DNA of 51,202 bases from Sedimentitalea xiamensis (GTDB lineage: Bacteria; Pseudomonadota; Alphaproteobacteria; Rhodobacterales; Rhodobacteraceae): NCBI RefSeq assembly GCF_030164465.1, contig NZ_JASNJE010000033.1, forward strand, positions 1-51,202. Reading direction: 5' to 3'. The first letter of the stretch is position 1; each line of letters begins with the position of its first letter. The notes beneath the pieces were generated by a model. It had not been told where the DNA came from and made no database searches. It worked only from the letters and a program-made list of their open reading frames with translations. Below are positions 1 through 9,030 of this stretch, in pieces. Made by a program: the position numbers and the translations under genes.

Positions 1-47
1 GGCGCGATGATCGCCCACTGCCTGTCCGTCAATGTCCGCCGGCCCAA
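1..47 (-). mobile_element. Possible N-terminus of an IS5-type transposase (partial)
   Basis: On the minus strand a short open stretch running off the left edge reads LGRRTLTDRQWAIIA from a possible TTG start at 47. This resembles the (L)(S/T)D.QW opening of IS5-family transposases. Only about 15 codons are visible, so the call is tentative and could be chance. Confidence 0.3.
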
Positions 48-95
48 GATCGCCTCCCGTTTTCGATCTCGAATCAAACCGGAGGCGATTTGGGA
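44..95. terminator. Hairpin downstream of the DUF2235 gene
   Basis: CCCAAGATCGCCTCC at 44-58 pairs with GGAGGCGATTTGGG at about 82-95, about 14 base pairs with one bulged base and a 23-nt loop. It lies just beyond the stop of the leftward DUF2235 gene. It could end that transcript or be part of an IS end. There is no clear U-run, so a terminator role is inference. Confidence 0.35.
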
Positions 96-100
96 ATCCC

Positions 101-1153
101 TTAAATGCAGACGCCGCCTAGTGGAAAGGGCACCAATCGCGGGCTTCGCCGCCGCCGCCCGACATCCGTGAGCCCGAGGAGCCAGCAAATGTCGCCGAGA
201 TCCGTACCGCGCCAATCTGTTCCGCTGTGCATGTCCTCCAAAAACCAGCCATTCAATTCCATGCCCGCATTTACCGCGGCTTCGACAATCCAGACGAATG
301 GCGGTGCCGAGAGACGGCTCAGGCCGTTTCCTCCCCCGATATCCGTGTGTACGCCCGCGAACCAGCGCTCTTCAAAGGTATTGTCGCCTTCACCGAAGGC
401 CTCCCGCAAATTCTTGAGGTTGTCAAATGTCGAGGGAGGAAACAGTCGACGGGTCTCATCGATCGCGAGGGCATGTCGAAGTGACCGGATCATGCTGGAG
501 GCATGGTGATCGTGAAAATCAATCGAACCCTGTCCGACGAGACGCCGCAGCGTCGGAAGGGCCTTTGGAATACCCATGGCGCTGACGCAGTCCCAGAGCC
601 CGACATACCGGATCGTCAGCAATTCGGCCTCGGGCAGCTTGTTTTCCATTCGCCATTGCTGCTCGAACGGACTCGTGACGCAACGCCGTGAATGCCTGGC
701 GCGAAAGCCCAGGTTCTCCGTGCTGTCCGGGAAGGTTCTCTGGCCTCTCCAGCGAAGGGAAAGGCCATTGTTCACCGCAAGTTTGATTTCATGCAGCTTG
801 TCCCTTTCGACGAGACCCGACGCTCTGAGAACGTCGACCATCCGACGCGCAATGTATGCGCCGCGCGACCAGCCAAAGAAGAAGATTTCACATCCAGCAG
901 AGTAGTTCAGGACGAGATGGCGGTAGGCCTCTTCGACGATATTCTGCATTCCGCTGCCGAGCCCACCGCCAAGGTAGCGATCAATCAAGCGCGCAGTGCG
1001 GCCGGTTCCATAGCCCGAACCTACGCCGGGATGATAAAAGACGATCTGGGAGCCGCTGATCCGCGTTCCCGAGCAGAGGCGTAGCACATGACTCGGTTCA
1101 GGCGCGTCCGATCCACGCCAGGTTCCGTCGAAGAAGAAAAGAAGTCGTTTCAA
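101..1153 (-). CDS. DUF2235 alpha/beta-hydrolase (Tle1-like phospholipase family)
   Basis: About 350 residues. The N-terminus KRLLFFFDGTW is the classic opening of the DUF2235 domain. The nucleophile elbow GWSRG (GxSxG with the Ser inside) follows near residue 100, and a C-terminal HTDIGGG segment carries the likely catalytic Asp/His neighbourhood. DUF2235 proteins include type VI secretion phospholipase effectors, but many are uncharacterised cytoplasmic hydrolases, and no secretion genes are visible nearby. I chose the TTG start at 1153 because the domain begins there. The frame stays open to an ATG at 1372, but that would overlap the divergent L,D-transpeptidase start at 1265. No signal peptide is seen. 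Family assignment is firm; substrate is unknown. Confidence 0.85.
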   Translation of the reverse strand: MKRLLFFFDGTWRGSDAPEPSHVLRLCSGTRISGSQIVFYHPGVGSGYGTGRTARLIDRYLGGGLGSGMQNIVEEAYRHLVLNYSAGCEIFFFGWSRGAYIARRMVDVLRASGLVERDKLHEIKLAVNNGLSLRWRGQRTFPDSTENLGFRARHSRRCVTSPFEQQWRMENKLPEAELLTIRYVGLWDCVSAMGIPKALPTLRRLVGQGSIDFHDHHASSMIRSLRHALAIDETRRLFPPSTFDNLKNLREAFGEGDNTFEERWFAGVHTDIGGGNGLSRLSAPPFVWIVEAAVNAGMELNGWFLEDMHSGTDWRGTDLGDICWLLGLTDVGRRRRSPRLVPFPLGGVCI

Positions 1154-1264
1154 TATCGCGCGGCCCTCGTCGATGCGTCGGAGATAAGCTCTGAACCGGT
1201 CGATTCGACACGTCCCTACTTCAATTTTGGTCCAAGTATGGGCAGGCAATCGGAGCAGAAAGTC

Positions 1265-1978
1265 ATGGGAAATCGTACAGGCAATTGCCGGGGATGGAAC
1301 CGGCGTCAGACCCTTGCAGGATTGGCCGGCGCAGGCATTGTTGCAGGCCTGCCGCTTGTCGCGACCGAGCACGACAGGATCCTATACGACATCAACAACA
1401 TGCTGCCGGGGGACTTCACTTGGCACCCCGATCGGTCGCCGGCCGGTGCGGTGGCCATCATAGTCTCGCTGCCGGAGCAACTGGTGCATGTCTACCGGAA
1501 CGGGATACGTATCGCGGTTTCCACCTGCTCGACTGGGAAGTCGGGGCACGGAACGCCGACGGGGGTCTTCACGATTCTGCAGAAGGACAAGCATCACCGA
1601 TCCTCCACCTACAACAATGCGCCGATGCCGAACATGAACCGGCTGACCTGGGACGGCGTGGCGCTGCATGCCGGCAACCTGCCGGGATTCCCGGCAAGCG
1701 ATGGCTGCGTCCGGCTGCCGCTCGAATTTTCCGAGAAGCTCTTCACCGTCACCCATATAGGCACGCCGGTGATTATTGCCGGCGCAAAGAGCGACCCGTG
1801 GGAGCTGACCCATCCGGGGCTGGTGCTTGGTGGAAGCGCGGAATCCGAGATGTCCGCCGCGGTGCAGGCGCTCAGCGCCCGGTCGCATCCGTCGGACTGG
1901 GACGGTGTGGCCGACTACGCAAGACACCAACCTCTCCGGCCTGCGCCAGGACGCCCGACGGTGTTGTCAGACCGATGA
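1265..1978 (+). CDS. L,D-transpeptidase (YkuD domain), 3' end cut by IS6 element
   Basis: About 237 residues. The ATG at 1265 is preceded by GGAGC about nine bases upstream. The N-terminus has a twin-arginine-like signal (NRRQTLAGLAG followed by a hydrophobic stretch), so export to the periplasm is expected. The YkuD catalytic signature is present as H-A-G-N-L-P-G-F-P-A-S-D-G-C-V-R-L, with the His, Ser/Asp-Gly-Cys and Arg of the active site in place. Such enzymes form 3-3 peptidoglycan cross-links or anchor proteins to the wall. The IS6 copy begins near 1959, so the last six or so codons and the stop come from IS sequence. The catalytic domain is complete; how much C-terminal tail was lost is unknown. 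It is divergent from the DUF2235 gene. Confidence 0.88.
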   Translation: MGNRTGNCRGWNRRQTLAGLAGAGIVAGLPLVATEHDRILYDINNMLPGDFTWHPDRSPAGAVAIIVSLPEQLVHVYRNGIRIAVSTCSTGKSGHGTPTGVFTILQKDKHHRSSTYNNAPMPNMNRLTWDGVALHAGNLPGFPASDGCVRLPLEFSEKLFTVTHIGTPVIIAGAKSDPWELTHPGLVLGGSAESEMSAAVQALSARSHPSDWDGVADYARHQPLRPAPGRPTVLSDR

Positions 1979-2773
1979 GAACGAGTCTCACGAAAGGCAG
2001 GATCGCTGTTCCTTATGCCGCACCAAGCTGACGCCACTCGGCGAGGGCGGCGGCGCGGTTGAGCTTGAAATTCTGTCGGGAGTAGAGGTGGCGTTCCTGG
2101 TTGAAATAGTTCGATACGGACGAGTGGACGGCGGCGAACTCTGCAAACTCCGCATCCGCCGGAAGCGTTGCATTGCCCGTTCCCGTCGTCGGAACGGCAG
2201 GTGTGAATTCTCTGCGCGATTGTTTGCACAGCGACCGGTTTCCTGCCGGCCCGCGGCACCGATTTCCCTCAGAGCGGCACCATATGAGCGGAGCAAATCG
2301 GTCACGAACACATGCGGCCTGCCGTGCAGCTTCATCGTTTTCTTGAGAAATTTCAATGCGGCTTTCTTGTCCCGTGTCTTCGTGACGAAGCTTTCCAGAA
2401 CCTCGCCCTCGTGATCAACGGCCCGCCAGAGATAGTGCCGTTCGCCATTTACCTTCACGAACATCTCGTCGAGGTGCCATCTCCATCGGCTGGATTGCAG
2501 CCTTTCGATCCGGCGCTTGCGGATCTCGGACGCGAACATCGGGCCGAAACGGTGCCACCAGAACCGGACGGTCTCGTGGCTGATTTCGACGCCGCGCTCG
2601 TGCAGCAGATCCTCGACGTTGCGTAGCGACAACGGGAACCGAACGTACATCATCACCGCCAGGCGAATGATTTCGGGGCTGCTGTGAAAGCACTTGAACG
2701 GGTCAGGTTTTGTCATGAGTGAAAGCTACGAAACCACCCTGCCCGCCTCAACTCAAATCCTTCTGACAAGGCC
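1959..2773 (-). mobile_element. IS6-family element, copy A (near full length, inactive)
   Basis: The left end GGTGTTGTCAGA (1959-1970) and the inverted right end GGCCTTGTCAGA (reading leftward from 2773) form imperfect 12-bp inverted repeats around a single transposase gene. Total length is about 815 bp, normal for the family. The transposase is frameshifted. No 8-bp target duplication flanks the copy, as expected if it arose by recombination between IS copies. The right end abuts an IS3-type terminus at 2774. Confidence 0.85.
2013..2716 (-). pseudogene. IS6-family DDE transposase, frameshifted (copy A)
   Basis: It starts MTKPDPFKCFHSSPEII, with an N-terminal helix-turn-helix. The DDE core follows: Asp in WHLDEMFVK, Asp in HVFVTD and Glu in NRAENSH, all present. 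After MRSLQ the frame changes near 2139-2141. The expected C-terminus (EFAAVHS...NYFNQERHLYSRQNFKLNR...WRQLGAA, stop at 2013-2015) continues in another frame, consistent with loss of one base. The unshifted reading runs to 1988 with an unrelated tail. The catalytic core is intact but the C-terminus is lost, so activity is unlikely. Confidence 0.85.
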
Positions 2774-2810
2774 CTACATTACAATGCGGGAGATTTCGGG
2801 GGGCAGGTCA
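2774..2810. mobile_element. Orphan IS3-type (IS407-like) terminus
   Basis: Read leftward from 2810, the sequence starts TGACCTGCCCCCCGAAATC and continues to a CATTGTAATGTAG tail. It matches the right end of the IS3-type derivative at 39371-39682 almost base for base. Only this 37-bp end remains, directly abutting the right end of IS6 copy A. An IS6-mediated deletion seems to have removed the rest. Confidence 0.7.
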
Positions 2811-2899
2811 CTGCCCCTGACGGCCGGCTTCGAGGGGCCTACCGTCATCTTTCGTGCAGCCCGGCACCCGCATCAATTGCTGGAGCCTCGCGGCGCACT

Positions 2900-2980
2900 C
2901 TCGTCGAGGCGCCGGCGCCAGCGGCTGGATTTCATGCCTGCAATTCTGCGTGTTCGAATCCCAGCGCGGGCATTCGGGCA
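2900..2980 (-). mobile_element. Degenerate internal fragment of an IS6 transposase
   Basis: The minus strand reads AGIRTRRIAGMKSSRWRRRLDE, matching the AEIRKRRIEGMKSSRWCWHLDE segment of IS6 copy B. The DNA similarity is imperfect and the fragment is bounded on both sides. It is an older, more decayed copy than those around it. The remainder of the 2811-3074 gap holds only the upstream region of the metalloprotease gene. Confidence 0.6.
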
Positions 2981-3074
2981 CATCAGTTGCGATGCACCGC
3001 CAAGGTTGCAGCTTTGATCCGAATTGTGTTTGATGATTTCATTGCCGACTACTGCCAAGTCTGGAGGGGCTTTT

Positions 3075-5615
3075 ATGTATTCAAGTAAACTTGCAGTATT
3101 TCTCGTTGGTTTGTTCTTGAGTGTCACCGTTGCCGTCTCTGCCACCGCCCAGCAACCCGACACCGATACAGCGCCCGTCACCATCGAAAGCTCGCTCGCG
3201 GATGCCGAACTCATCGGGGAAGGCGCGGTTTCCGCCTATTCGAAGGCCGGCAAGACCCTGCTGATCTTGCCGAAGGACGCGTTTGAACGGATGTTCCTGT
3301 GGTACTCCGAAACCGTCACGGTACCGACGGGCGTCGACAGCCACCTTTGGCTCGGCGGTTCGGTGGTGCGGTTCGAACAGCACGGCGCCTCGGTCTTCAT
3401 TCGGAACCTGACGGCAAGCCTCGCTAATCGCATCGGCGATCGACAGGCGCCGGAGCCGGGGCAGGAGTCCGGGGCTGAAATCAGCCCGATCGCGATCTCG
3501 GTGCGCCGCTCGAACGAGCCGCCTGTCGCCGCCATCCTTCCCGTCATCGCCACCGCGCAGGACGGCCGTGTGCTGGTCGACGTGACCGCGCTCTTCTCGG
3601 GCGACATCGATTTCGCGTCGGCCCGGTCGCAGGTTGCCGCGGCGGGGCTCGTGCCAGTGCAGGTTCTGCCGGACGCGTCCTACATCACCAGCGTCCGGGT
3701 CTTTCCCGAGAACTTCAACGTCCGGACGCACCTGACATTCGTCGCCAAGGCGAACGACCCGATCGCCCCGCCGCGCAACATCTCAATGCGCATCAGCCAT
3801 TCGCTCGTCATGCTGCCCGACGAGCCGATGGAGGCGCGCCAGTTCGATCCCAGGGTCGGTTTCTTCCGCACCGGCGCCGGCGTGACCGAAGCAGATTCAG
3901 AATTCACCGTTTACGAAGAGTCGGGGCGCCTCGCCCAGGCCCAAAGCCTGATCATGCGCTACCGGCTGGAAAAGAAGGAGCCCGGCGCGGCAGTCAGCGA
4001 TCCTGTCAAACCGATCGTCTTCTACATCGGCCGCGAGGTGCCCGACCGCTGGCGGCCCTATCTCAAGGCGGCCGTGGAAAGCTGGCAGCCGGTCTTTGAG
4101 GCCGCCGGCTTTTCCAACGCCATCGTCGCCCGCGACGCGCCGTCCTTCGCCGACGACCCGGACTGGACACCCGAGGATGTGCGCTACAGCACTGTTCGCT
4201 GGCTCGCCCGGCCGACGGAGAACGCCACAGGTCCGCATACTGTCGACCCACGTTCGGGCGAAATCCTGTCGTCGCATGTCGAGGTCTGGCCGGGGGTCAT
4301 CACGATCTTCAGCCGCTACTACTATGGCGTTCATGCATCGCTCGACAGCAATGTCACGTCGCTCCCGCTCAGCGAGGATTATCAGGGACGCCTGCTTCAA
4401 TACGCCGTCGCTCACGAAGTGGGCCATGCCATCGGTCTGAGGCATAACCACCTTGCCTCGACTGTCTACTCGGTGGATCAGCTGCGCGACCCGGCATTCG
4501 CCAATGCGCTTTCCGGTGCCACGACCTCGCTGATGTCTTACGGGCGTTGGAACCAGGCCGCGCAACCTGGTGACGGGATAACGAAGTTCATGCCAGATCC
4601 GGGCCCCTATGATTTCTTTGCCGTCAAATGGGGTTACGGCGAATTCGCCGGCCCCGACGCGCTTGCGGCCTTCACCGACGAAGCGCAGAAGGACCGCCGG
4701 CTGCTCTGGGCTGCGGGGGAACTCGGCGGCGAGCTTGAACTCTGGAGTGCCGATCCCCGTGTCCTGATGGAAAGCACGGGTTCGGACCGCGTTGAGGCGA
4801 CCCGCCTCGGCGTGGCCAATTTCATCCGCTCCGTCGAACGGCTGTCCGATGCGACGAGGGACGACGATGCCGATCTGGCGGGCGCCTACAGCGCGATCCA
4901 GAACTTCCACATGCGGTTCCTGAGATCGGTGACGAAGCTCATCGGCGGTGTCGAAGCCTATCCCTGGGCCACGGAAGGACCGCACAAGAAACTCGTCCCC
5001 GCCGATCAGCAGCGCGCGGCCATTCAGTATCTCATGGGCGAAGGCGCGCGAAGCCTGAACGTCTACCTGACGCCCGAGCTTGTCGACCGGGTCGCCGTAT
5101 TCGGCGGCACCGAGGCCATCGCGGACCTGCAGGCATCGCTGGTGGACGAGCTGTTCGAAGTGCTGCCGAACTCGAAATTTCCCGCGGGCATCAAGAAGCT
5201 GCCCCTGCTGCAGAACCAGAAGGCCGCCGATCCCGATGCCTACGGACCTCTCGATTTCGCCAGCGACAGCTACGATGCCATATGGGGCGATCTCGAAACG
5301 GCTCCGAACTGGCGGCGCAGCCTGCAGCGCGCCTATCTCGACCGCTTGGCCGCGATCCTCGCGGAGGAGAAGGCGATGGACCGGGCCCAAAGGATGAAGC
5401 TCCGGCGGGAGTTGGCCGGCGGCTCCGGCCTGAGCTATCCTTTCGCCGCCAGCCTCACCGCGTCGAACGGCGAGACCGTGTTCCCCGCCTGGGCACGCGA
5501 GATGCTGCCCAAACTTGCCGAGCGGCTCGACGTCGCGGCAGCCCGCGCGGTCAGCTCGGACGACCGGTATCACTTCCTGTCCATGGCGACCCGCGCACGG
5601 CAAGTGGTTCAGTGA
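3075..5615 (+). CDS. Secreted zinc metalloprotease (DUF4953/DUF5117-type zincin)
   Basis: 846 residues from the ATG at 3075, which has GGAGGGG five bases upstream; an in-frame ATG at 3024 lacks this and would spoil the signal peptide. The N-terminus (MYSSKLAVFLVGLFLSVTVAVSATAQQ) is a Sec signal peptide with likely cleavage after ATA. The zinc site HEVGHAIGLRHN begins near residue 447 (HExxHxxGxxH), followed by a Met-turn-like SLMSYGRW. This is the architecture of the large DUF5117/DUF5118/DUF4953 exported zincins of Proteobacteria and Bacteroidetes, whose substrates are mostly unknown. The gene stands alone between IS6 copies A and B, so it may be a mobile cassette. The C-terminus appears natural, ending 42 bp before copy B. 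Confidence 0.88.
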   Translation: MYSSKLAVFLVGLFLSVTVAVSATAQQPDTDTAPVTIESSLADAELIGEGAVSAYSKAGKTLLILPKDAFERMFLWYSETVTVPTGVDSHLWLGGSVVRFEQHGASVFIRNLTASLANRIGDRQAPEPGQESGAEISPIAISVRRSNEPPVAAILPVIATAQDGRVLVDVTALFSGDIDFASARSQVAAAGLVPVQVLPDASYITSVRVFPENFNVRTHLTFVAKANDPIAPPRNISMRISHSLVMLPDEPMEARQFDPRVGFFRTGAGVTEADSEFTVYEESGRLAQAQSLIMRYRLEKKEPGAAVSDPVKPIVFYIGREVPDRWRPYLKAAVESWQPVFEAAGFSNAIVARDAPSFADDPDWTPEDVRYSTVRWLARPTENATGPHTVDPRSGEILSSHVEVWPGVITIFSRYYYGVHASLDSNVTSLPLSEDYQGRLLQYAVAHEVGHAIGLRHNHLASTVYSVDQLRDPAFANALSGATTSLMSYGRWNQAAQPGDGITKFMPDPGPYDFFAVKWGYGEFAGPDALAAFTDEAQKDRRLLWAAGELGGELELWSADPRVLMESTGSDRVEATRLGVANFIRSVERLSDATRDDDADLAGAYSAIQNFHMRFLRSVTKLIGGVEAYPWATEGPHKKLVPADQQRAAIQYLMGEGARSLNVYLTPELVDRVAVFGGTEAIADLQASLVDELFEVLPNSKFPAGIKKLPLLQNQKAADPDAYGPLDFASDSYDAIWGDLETAPNWRRSLQRAYLDRLAAILAEEKAMDRAQRMKLRRELAGGSGLSYPFAASLTASNGETVFPAWAREMLPKLAERLDVAAARAVSSDDRYHFLSMATRARQVVQ

Positions 5616-5657
5616 AGGCTGGCGGCAACAGCATGGAACGAGCGACCGATTTCGATG

Positions 5658-6471
5658 GAGGTGTCAGACGAATCCGAACCCGTCTCCGAATGGACAGTGA
5701 GCCTGTCCCTTACTCCGCACCTAGCTGACGCCGCTCGGCGAGAGCAGCGGTTCAGTTCTTCTTGAAATTCTGTCGTGAGCAGAGATGGCGTTCCAGGTTG
5801 AAGTGGTTCGATACGCATGACTGGACGGCGGCGAACATCTGCAAACTCCGCATGCCCCGGAAGCGCCGCATCGCCCGCTCCCGTCGTCGGAACGGCGGGT
5901 GCGAATTCTCTGCGCGATTGTTTGCACAGCGACCGGTTTCCTGCAGGTCTGTTGCACCAATTTCGCTCAGAGCGGCGCCGTAGGATCGAAGCAAGTCGGT
6001 AGTGATCGCCTCGGGACGGCCGTAGCCCCGCATCGTTTTCTTCAGGAATTTCAATGCGGTTTTCTTGTCCTGCGTCTTCGTCACGAAGCTTCCCAAGACC
6101 CCGCCCTCATGATCCACGGCCCGTCAGAAGTAGCGCCGTTCGCCGTTGATCTTCACGAACATCTCGTCGAGATGCCAGCACCATCGGCTGGATTTCATCC
6201 CTTCTATCCGGCGCTTTCGGATTTCGGCGGCGAACATCGGCCCGAACCTGTGCCACCAAAATCGAACGGCTTCATGGCTCACATCGATGCTGCGCTCGTG
6301 CAGCAGATCTTCCACGTACCGAAGCGACAGCGGGAACCGGATATACAGCATGACCGCCAGTCCGATGATCTCCGGGCTGGTCTTGAAATAGCGAAACCGG
6401 GATCATTTGGTCATGCCGAGAGGCTACGAAACCACCCTGCCCGCCTCACGCTGGTTTCCTTTGACAGTGCC
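5658..6471 (-). mobile_element. IS6-family element, copy B (full length, inactive)
   Basis: Bounded by GGAGGTGTCAGAC at 5658 and, inverted, GGCACTGTCAAAGG reading leftward from 6471, about 814 bp. The right end resembles the IS26 terminus GGCACTGTTGCAAA more than copy A does, so A and B are different IS6 subtypes. It is in the same orientation as copy A. Confidence 0.85.
5710..6414 (-). pseudogene. IS6-family transposase with three in-frame stops (copy B)
   Basis: A full-length 234-codon frame on the minus strand, broken by TGA at codon 4 (6403-6405), codon 97 (6124-6126, at the Trp of the usual RHYLWRAVD) and codon 221 (5752-5754, at the Arg of NFKKNR). No frameshift is seen. The DDE-region motifs (WHLDEMFVKING, HEGGVLGSFVTK, NNRAENSH) are recognisable on either side. 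Point-mutational decay alone has killed it, unlike copy A. Confidence 0.85.
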
Positions 6472-6569
6472 GTCGCGCTTCCTCATGCCAGGACGTTATC
6501 CAGCCCCCTGCCCCGCCGCAAGCCGGACTGCTCTGACATTGCCGTCTGGAGCGGTCCCTCCAAGAAACG

Positions 6570-8075
6570 TCATGGCTGGACATCGGCGTCCAGTGGCCAG
6601 ATCGGGCGCCTCACGTTCACATAGGGCCGCTTGCTCATCTGCGGTGTGGACAATGCACCGCTGTCGCAGACGATCACCTCTCCGGCGATCGGTTCGAATG
6701 CCGCGCGGAAGTGCTGCATCGATTTCAGCGCCACCGTGGATTTCCGCTCCGGTTCGATGCCGAAAGCCTTGAACTGCTGGAGGTCCAGCATCTGGCCACG
6801 CTCGGTAACGACCAGGATGTCGATCCCCCGCACCCGCAGGACCGCCGTCGGACCAAAGCTGAAGGGCAGCCCGCCCAGCATCGGCCCGTCGCCGGTCAAC
6901 CGCCCATCCGAGATGTGCCGGATCTCTCCGGTCACCTCGATCGGGCCGCCGCCGAAGTCCGGGTCGTTCTTGCCTCCCAGGGCAAGCCTCACCTCATCGC
7001 CGACCTGGCCGCTACACAGCGCCGCGGCGGCCTCCGGGTCGATCATCGGGGCAAAGGTGGCATTCTCCAGCCCGGCCTTCAGCATCGCGGCCAGCAGGTT
7101 CGTGGCATCGCCATAGGCCCCCGAGCCGGGATTGTCGGCATAATCCGCAATCACCAGCGGCCCCTTGTCCGACCGGTAGCTCAGCGCGTGGCGGCAGGCG
7201 TCATCCACACTCAGGAAATCGTTGGCCAGGCTGTCACGGGCGTGCCAGATGCCATCGGCCAGCCTCTCGGCGATCTCACGGGCGCGGCCCTCGGCGCCAT
7301 CGGTGCCGGTATCATATGTCACGAGAACGGTCGGTCCCATGTGAAAGATATCCGCATCGCTGAAGCCCGCATTCAGCGAGACTGCATGAATGCCCGGTTC
7401 GGACTCATGTGCCAGCGCATCGGCATAGAGCGGCACCAGCGGGCCGGTATCGGTGCGGCCCCCGTTGGGGTCGTCCAGCATCGGCCGATGCGCGCGCAGG
7501 GTCTTGGGGCGGGTTTCGCCCGCCATCGCCGCCTCCAGCAGCTGCCCGGCCTGCACCCCCCGCTCACGCAGGTCGATATGCGGATAGGTCTTGTAGGAAA
7601 CGATGATATCGGCCAGCTCCGCCATCTGCGGCGTGACGTTGGCGTGCAGGTCCAGCGTCATCGCGACAGGGATGTCCGGCCCGACCACGTCCCGCAGGCG
7701 TCGCAGCAATTCGCCCTCGCCGTCCTCGCAGAATTCGGTGACCATGGCACCGTGCAGCGCCAGGAGGATCCCGTCGAGGTTGTCTTTCTGCGCCAGAGCC
7801 GCGGCGCAGATCTTGCCTGCGACATGATCGAACGCCTGCCGCGACACCTTCGAGCCCGGCTCGGCATAGGCCGAAATCACATGCCGCATGTCCCAGCCGG
7901 CCTCCTCTGCGACATCGGCAAAACCGGAAATGCCGGTATTGCTGTTGCACAGGGTCTTCAACGCCACCTCGCCCTCCAGCAGAACGTCGATCTCGAAGGC
8001 GTGAAGATCGGTCACCCCCTTCTTGAAGGTATTGCTTTCATGGATGAACTCGGCGGTGAGAACGCGGTGGGGCAT
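6570..8075 (-). CDS. M81 family metallopeptidase (MlrC-like)
   Basis: 501 residues. It has the M81/microcystinase-C signature: N-terminal RVLTAEFIHESNTF, the GILLALHGAMVTE segment, and the LDLHANVTPQM...YKTYPHIDLRERG block with the metal-binding His and Asp residues. MlrC cleaves linear peptides after microcystin ring opening, but most family members sit, as here, beside peptide ABC transporters and are thought to be peptidases or amidohydrolases for imported peptide-like substrates. It is the last gene of the leftward operon, starting 10 bases after the dppF-like stop with GAAGGA as ribosome site. No signal peptide, so cytoplasmic. The C-terminus ends 98 bp before IS6 copy B and looks complete. 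Confidence 0.9.
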   Translation of the reverse strand: MPHRVLTAEFIHESNTFKKGVTDLHAFEIDVLLEGEVALKTLCNSNTGISGFADVAEEAGWDMRHVISAYAEPGSKVSRQAFDHVAGKICAAALAQKDNLDGILLALHGAMVTEFCEDGEGELLRRLRDVVGPDIPVAMTLDLHANVTPQMAELADIIVSYKTYPHIDLRERGVQAGQLLEAAMAGETRPKTLRAHRPMLDDPNGGRTDTGPLVPLYADALAHESEPGIHAVSLNAGFSDADIFHMGPTVLVTYDTGTDGAEGRAREIAERLADGIWHARDSLANDFLSVDDACRHALSYRSDKGPLVIADYADNPGSGAYGDATNLLAAMLKAGLENATFAPMIDPEAAAALCSGQVGDEVRLALGGKNDPDFGGGPIEVTGEIRHISDGRLTGDGPMLGGLPFSFGPTAVLRVRGIDILVVTERGQMLDLQQFKAFGIEPERKSTVALKSMQHFRAAFEPIAGEVIVCDSGALSTPQMSKRPYVNVRRPIWPLDADVQP

Positions 8076-8085
8076 GGGTGTTCCT

Positions 8086-9030
8086 TCACAGGGGGTAAAA
8101 ACAGGCGACGGGATGCTCTCCGTCGGACAATTGCGGCACCGTCACGCGGCACCGTTCGGTGACTTTGGGGCAGCGGCCAGCAAAGGCGCAGCCCTTCGGA
8201 AGATCGAAGGCGCTGGGCACCTCGTCGGTCAGCTCGGAGAGCTGCTTGCGTTCTGCCGGGTCGGGCGCGAAGGTGCTGGCCAGCAGGGTCGCGGTATAGG
8301 GATGGCGCGGCGCCGCCTGCGGATCGGGCAATTCCTCGACCACCGCACCCAGGTACATGACGACGATCCGGGTGCAGAAATACCGCACCAGCCCCAGGTC
8401 GTGACTTATGAACAGATAGGTCAGGCCCAGGTCGGCCTGCAAACCCTGGATCAGCGCGATAATCTGCGCCTGGATGGAGACGTCGAGCGAAGCGGTGGGC
8501 TCGTCCAGGACGACGAAATCGGGGTTCAGCGCCAGCGCCCGCGCGATTCCCACCCTCTGACGCTGGCCGCCCGACAACTGATGTGGATAGCTGTCGGCCA
8601 TGGACGCGGGAAGCCCGACCTTGGACAGAAGTTCCGCGATCCGGCCGGCGGGCACGGGAAGCCCCTGCACCGCGAAGGGCTCGGCCACGGCGTCCGCAAT
8701 GCGGTAGCGCGGATCGAGCGAGGAATAGGGATCCTGAAACACCATCGTCATCCGCTGCCGCATCCGGCGCAGCTCGCGGGCCCGCAAACCGGTCAGGTCG
8801 GCCCCGTCAAAAGAGACCGAGCCGCCGGAAGGTTCCAGCAGGCAGAGCGCAAGACGGGCCAGCGTGGACTTGCCGCAACCGCTTTCCCCGACCACGCCGA
8901 CGACCTCGCCGCGCGCAATCGACAGCGACACGTCCCGCACCGCCAACATGCTGCGCGGCTTTTTCAGAAACCCGTTCGGCGTTTCGAACCGCTTCGAGAG
9001 GTTTTGCAGTCTGAGCAGCGGATCAGGCAT
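8086..9030 (-). CDS. dppF: Peptide ABC transporter ATP-binding protein (DppF/OppF-like)
   Basis: 314 residues. Start set at 9030 (MPDPLLRLQNLSKRF), overlapping the preceding ATPase gene by 8 bases; a longer frame to 9126 would overlap far more. Walker A is GESGCGKST, the signature is LSGGQRQR, Walker B is FVVLDEPTASLD and the switch His follows in FISHDL. The C-terminal oligopeptide/dipeptide domain carries the CAFAGRCP...C cysteine motif typical of OppD/F subunits. It would pair with the upstream ATPase to power import through the two permeases. Confidence 0.93.
   Translation of the reverse strand: MPDPLLRLQNLSKRFETPNGFLKKPRSMLAVRDVSLSIARGEVVGVVGESGCGKSTLARLALCLLEPSGGSVSFDGADLTGLRARELRRMRQRMTMVFQDPYSSLDPRYRIADAVAEPFAVQGLPVPAGRIAELLSKVGLPASMADSYPHQLSGGQRQRVGIARALALNPDFVVLDEPTASLDVSIQAQIIALIQGLQADLGLTYLFISHDLGLVRYFCTRIVVMYLGAVVEELPDPQAAPRHPYTATLLASTFAPDPAERKQLSELTDEVPSAFDLPKGCAFAGRCPKVTERCRVTVPQLSDGEHPVACFYPL

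Noticed and set aside
101-1372. Longer N-terminus of the DUF2235 protein from ATG at 1372
   Set aside because: The added 73 residues show no family similarity and overlap the divergent L,D-transpeptidase start; the domain begins at the TTG codon at 1153.
2139-2141. Programmed frameshift in IS6 copy A transposase
   Set aside because: IS6 transposases are encoded in one frame and no slippery heptamer is apparent; a simple one-base loss explains it.
3897-5603. 568-codon open frame on the minus strand opposite the metalloprotease
   Set aside because: Arg/Gly-rich translation without any domain, fully antisense to a gene with signal peptide and zinc motif; a GC-rich shadow frame.
6711-8162. 483-codon plus-strand frame across the M81 gene
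   Set aside because: Antisense to a clear M81 peptidase, low-complexity R/Q/H-rich translation, no ribosome site.
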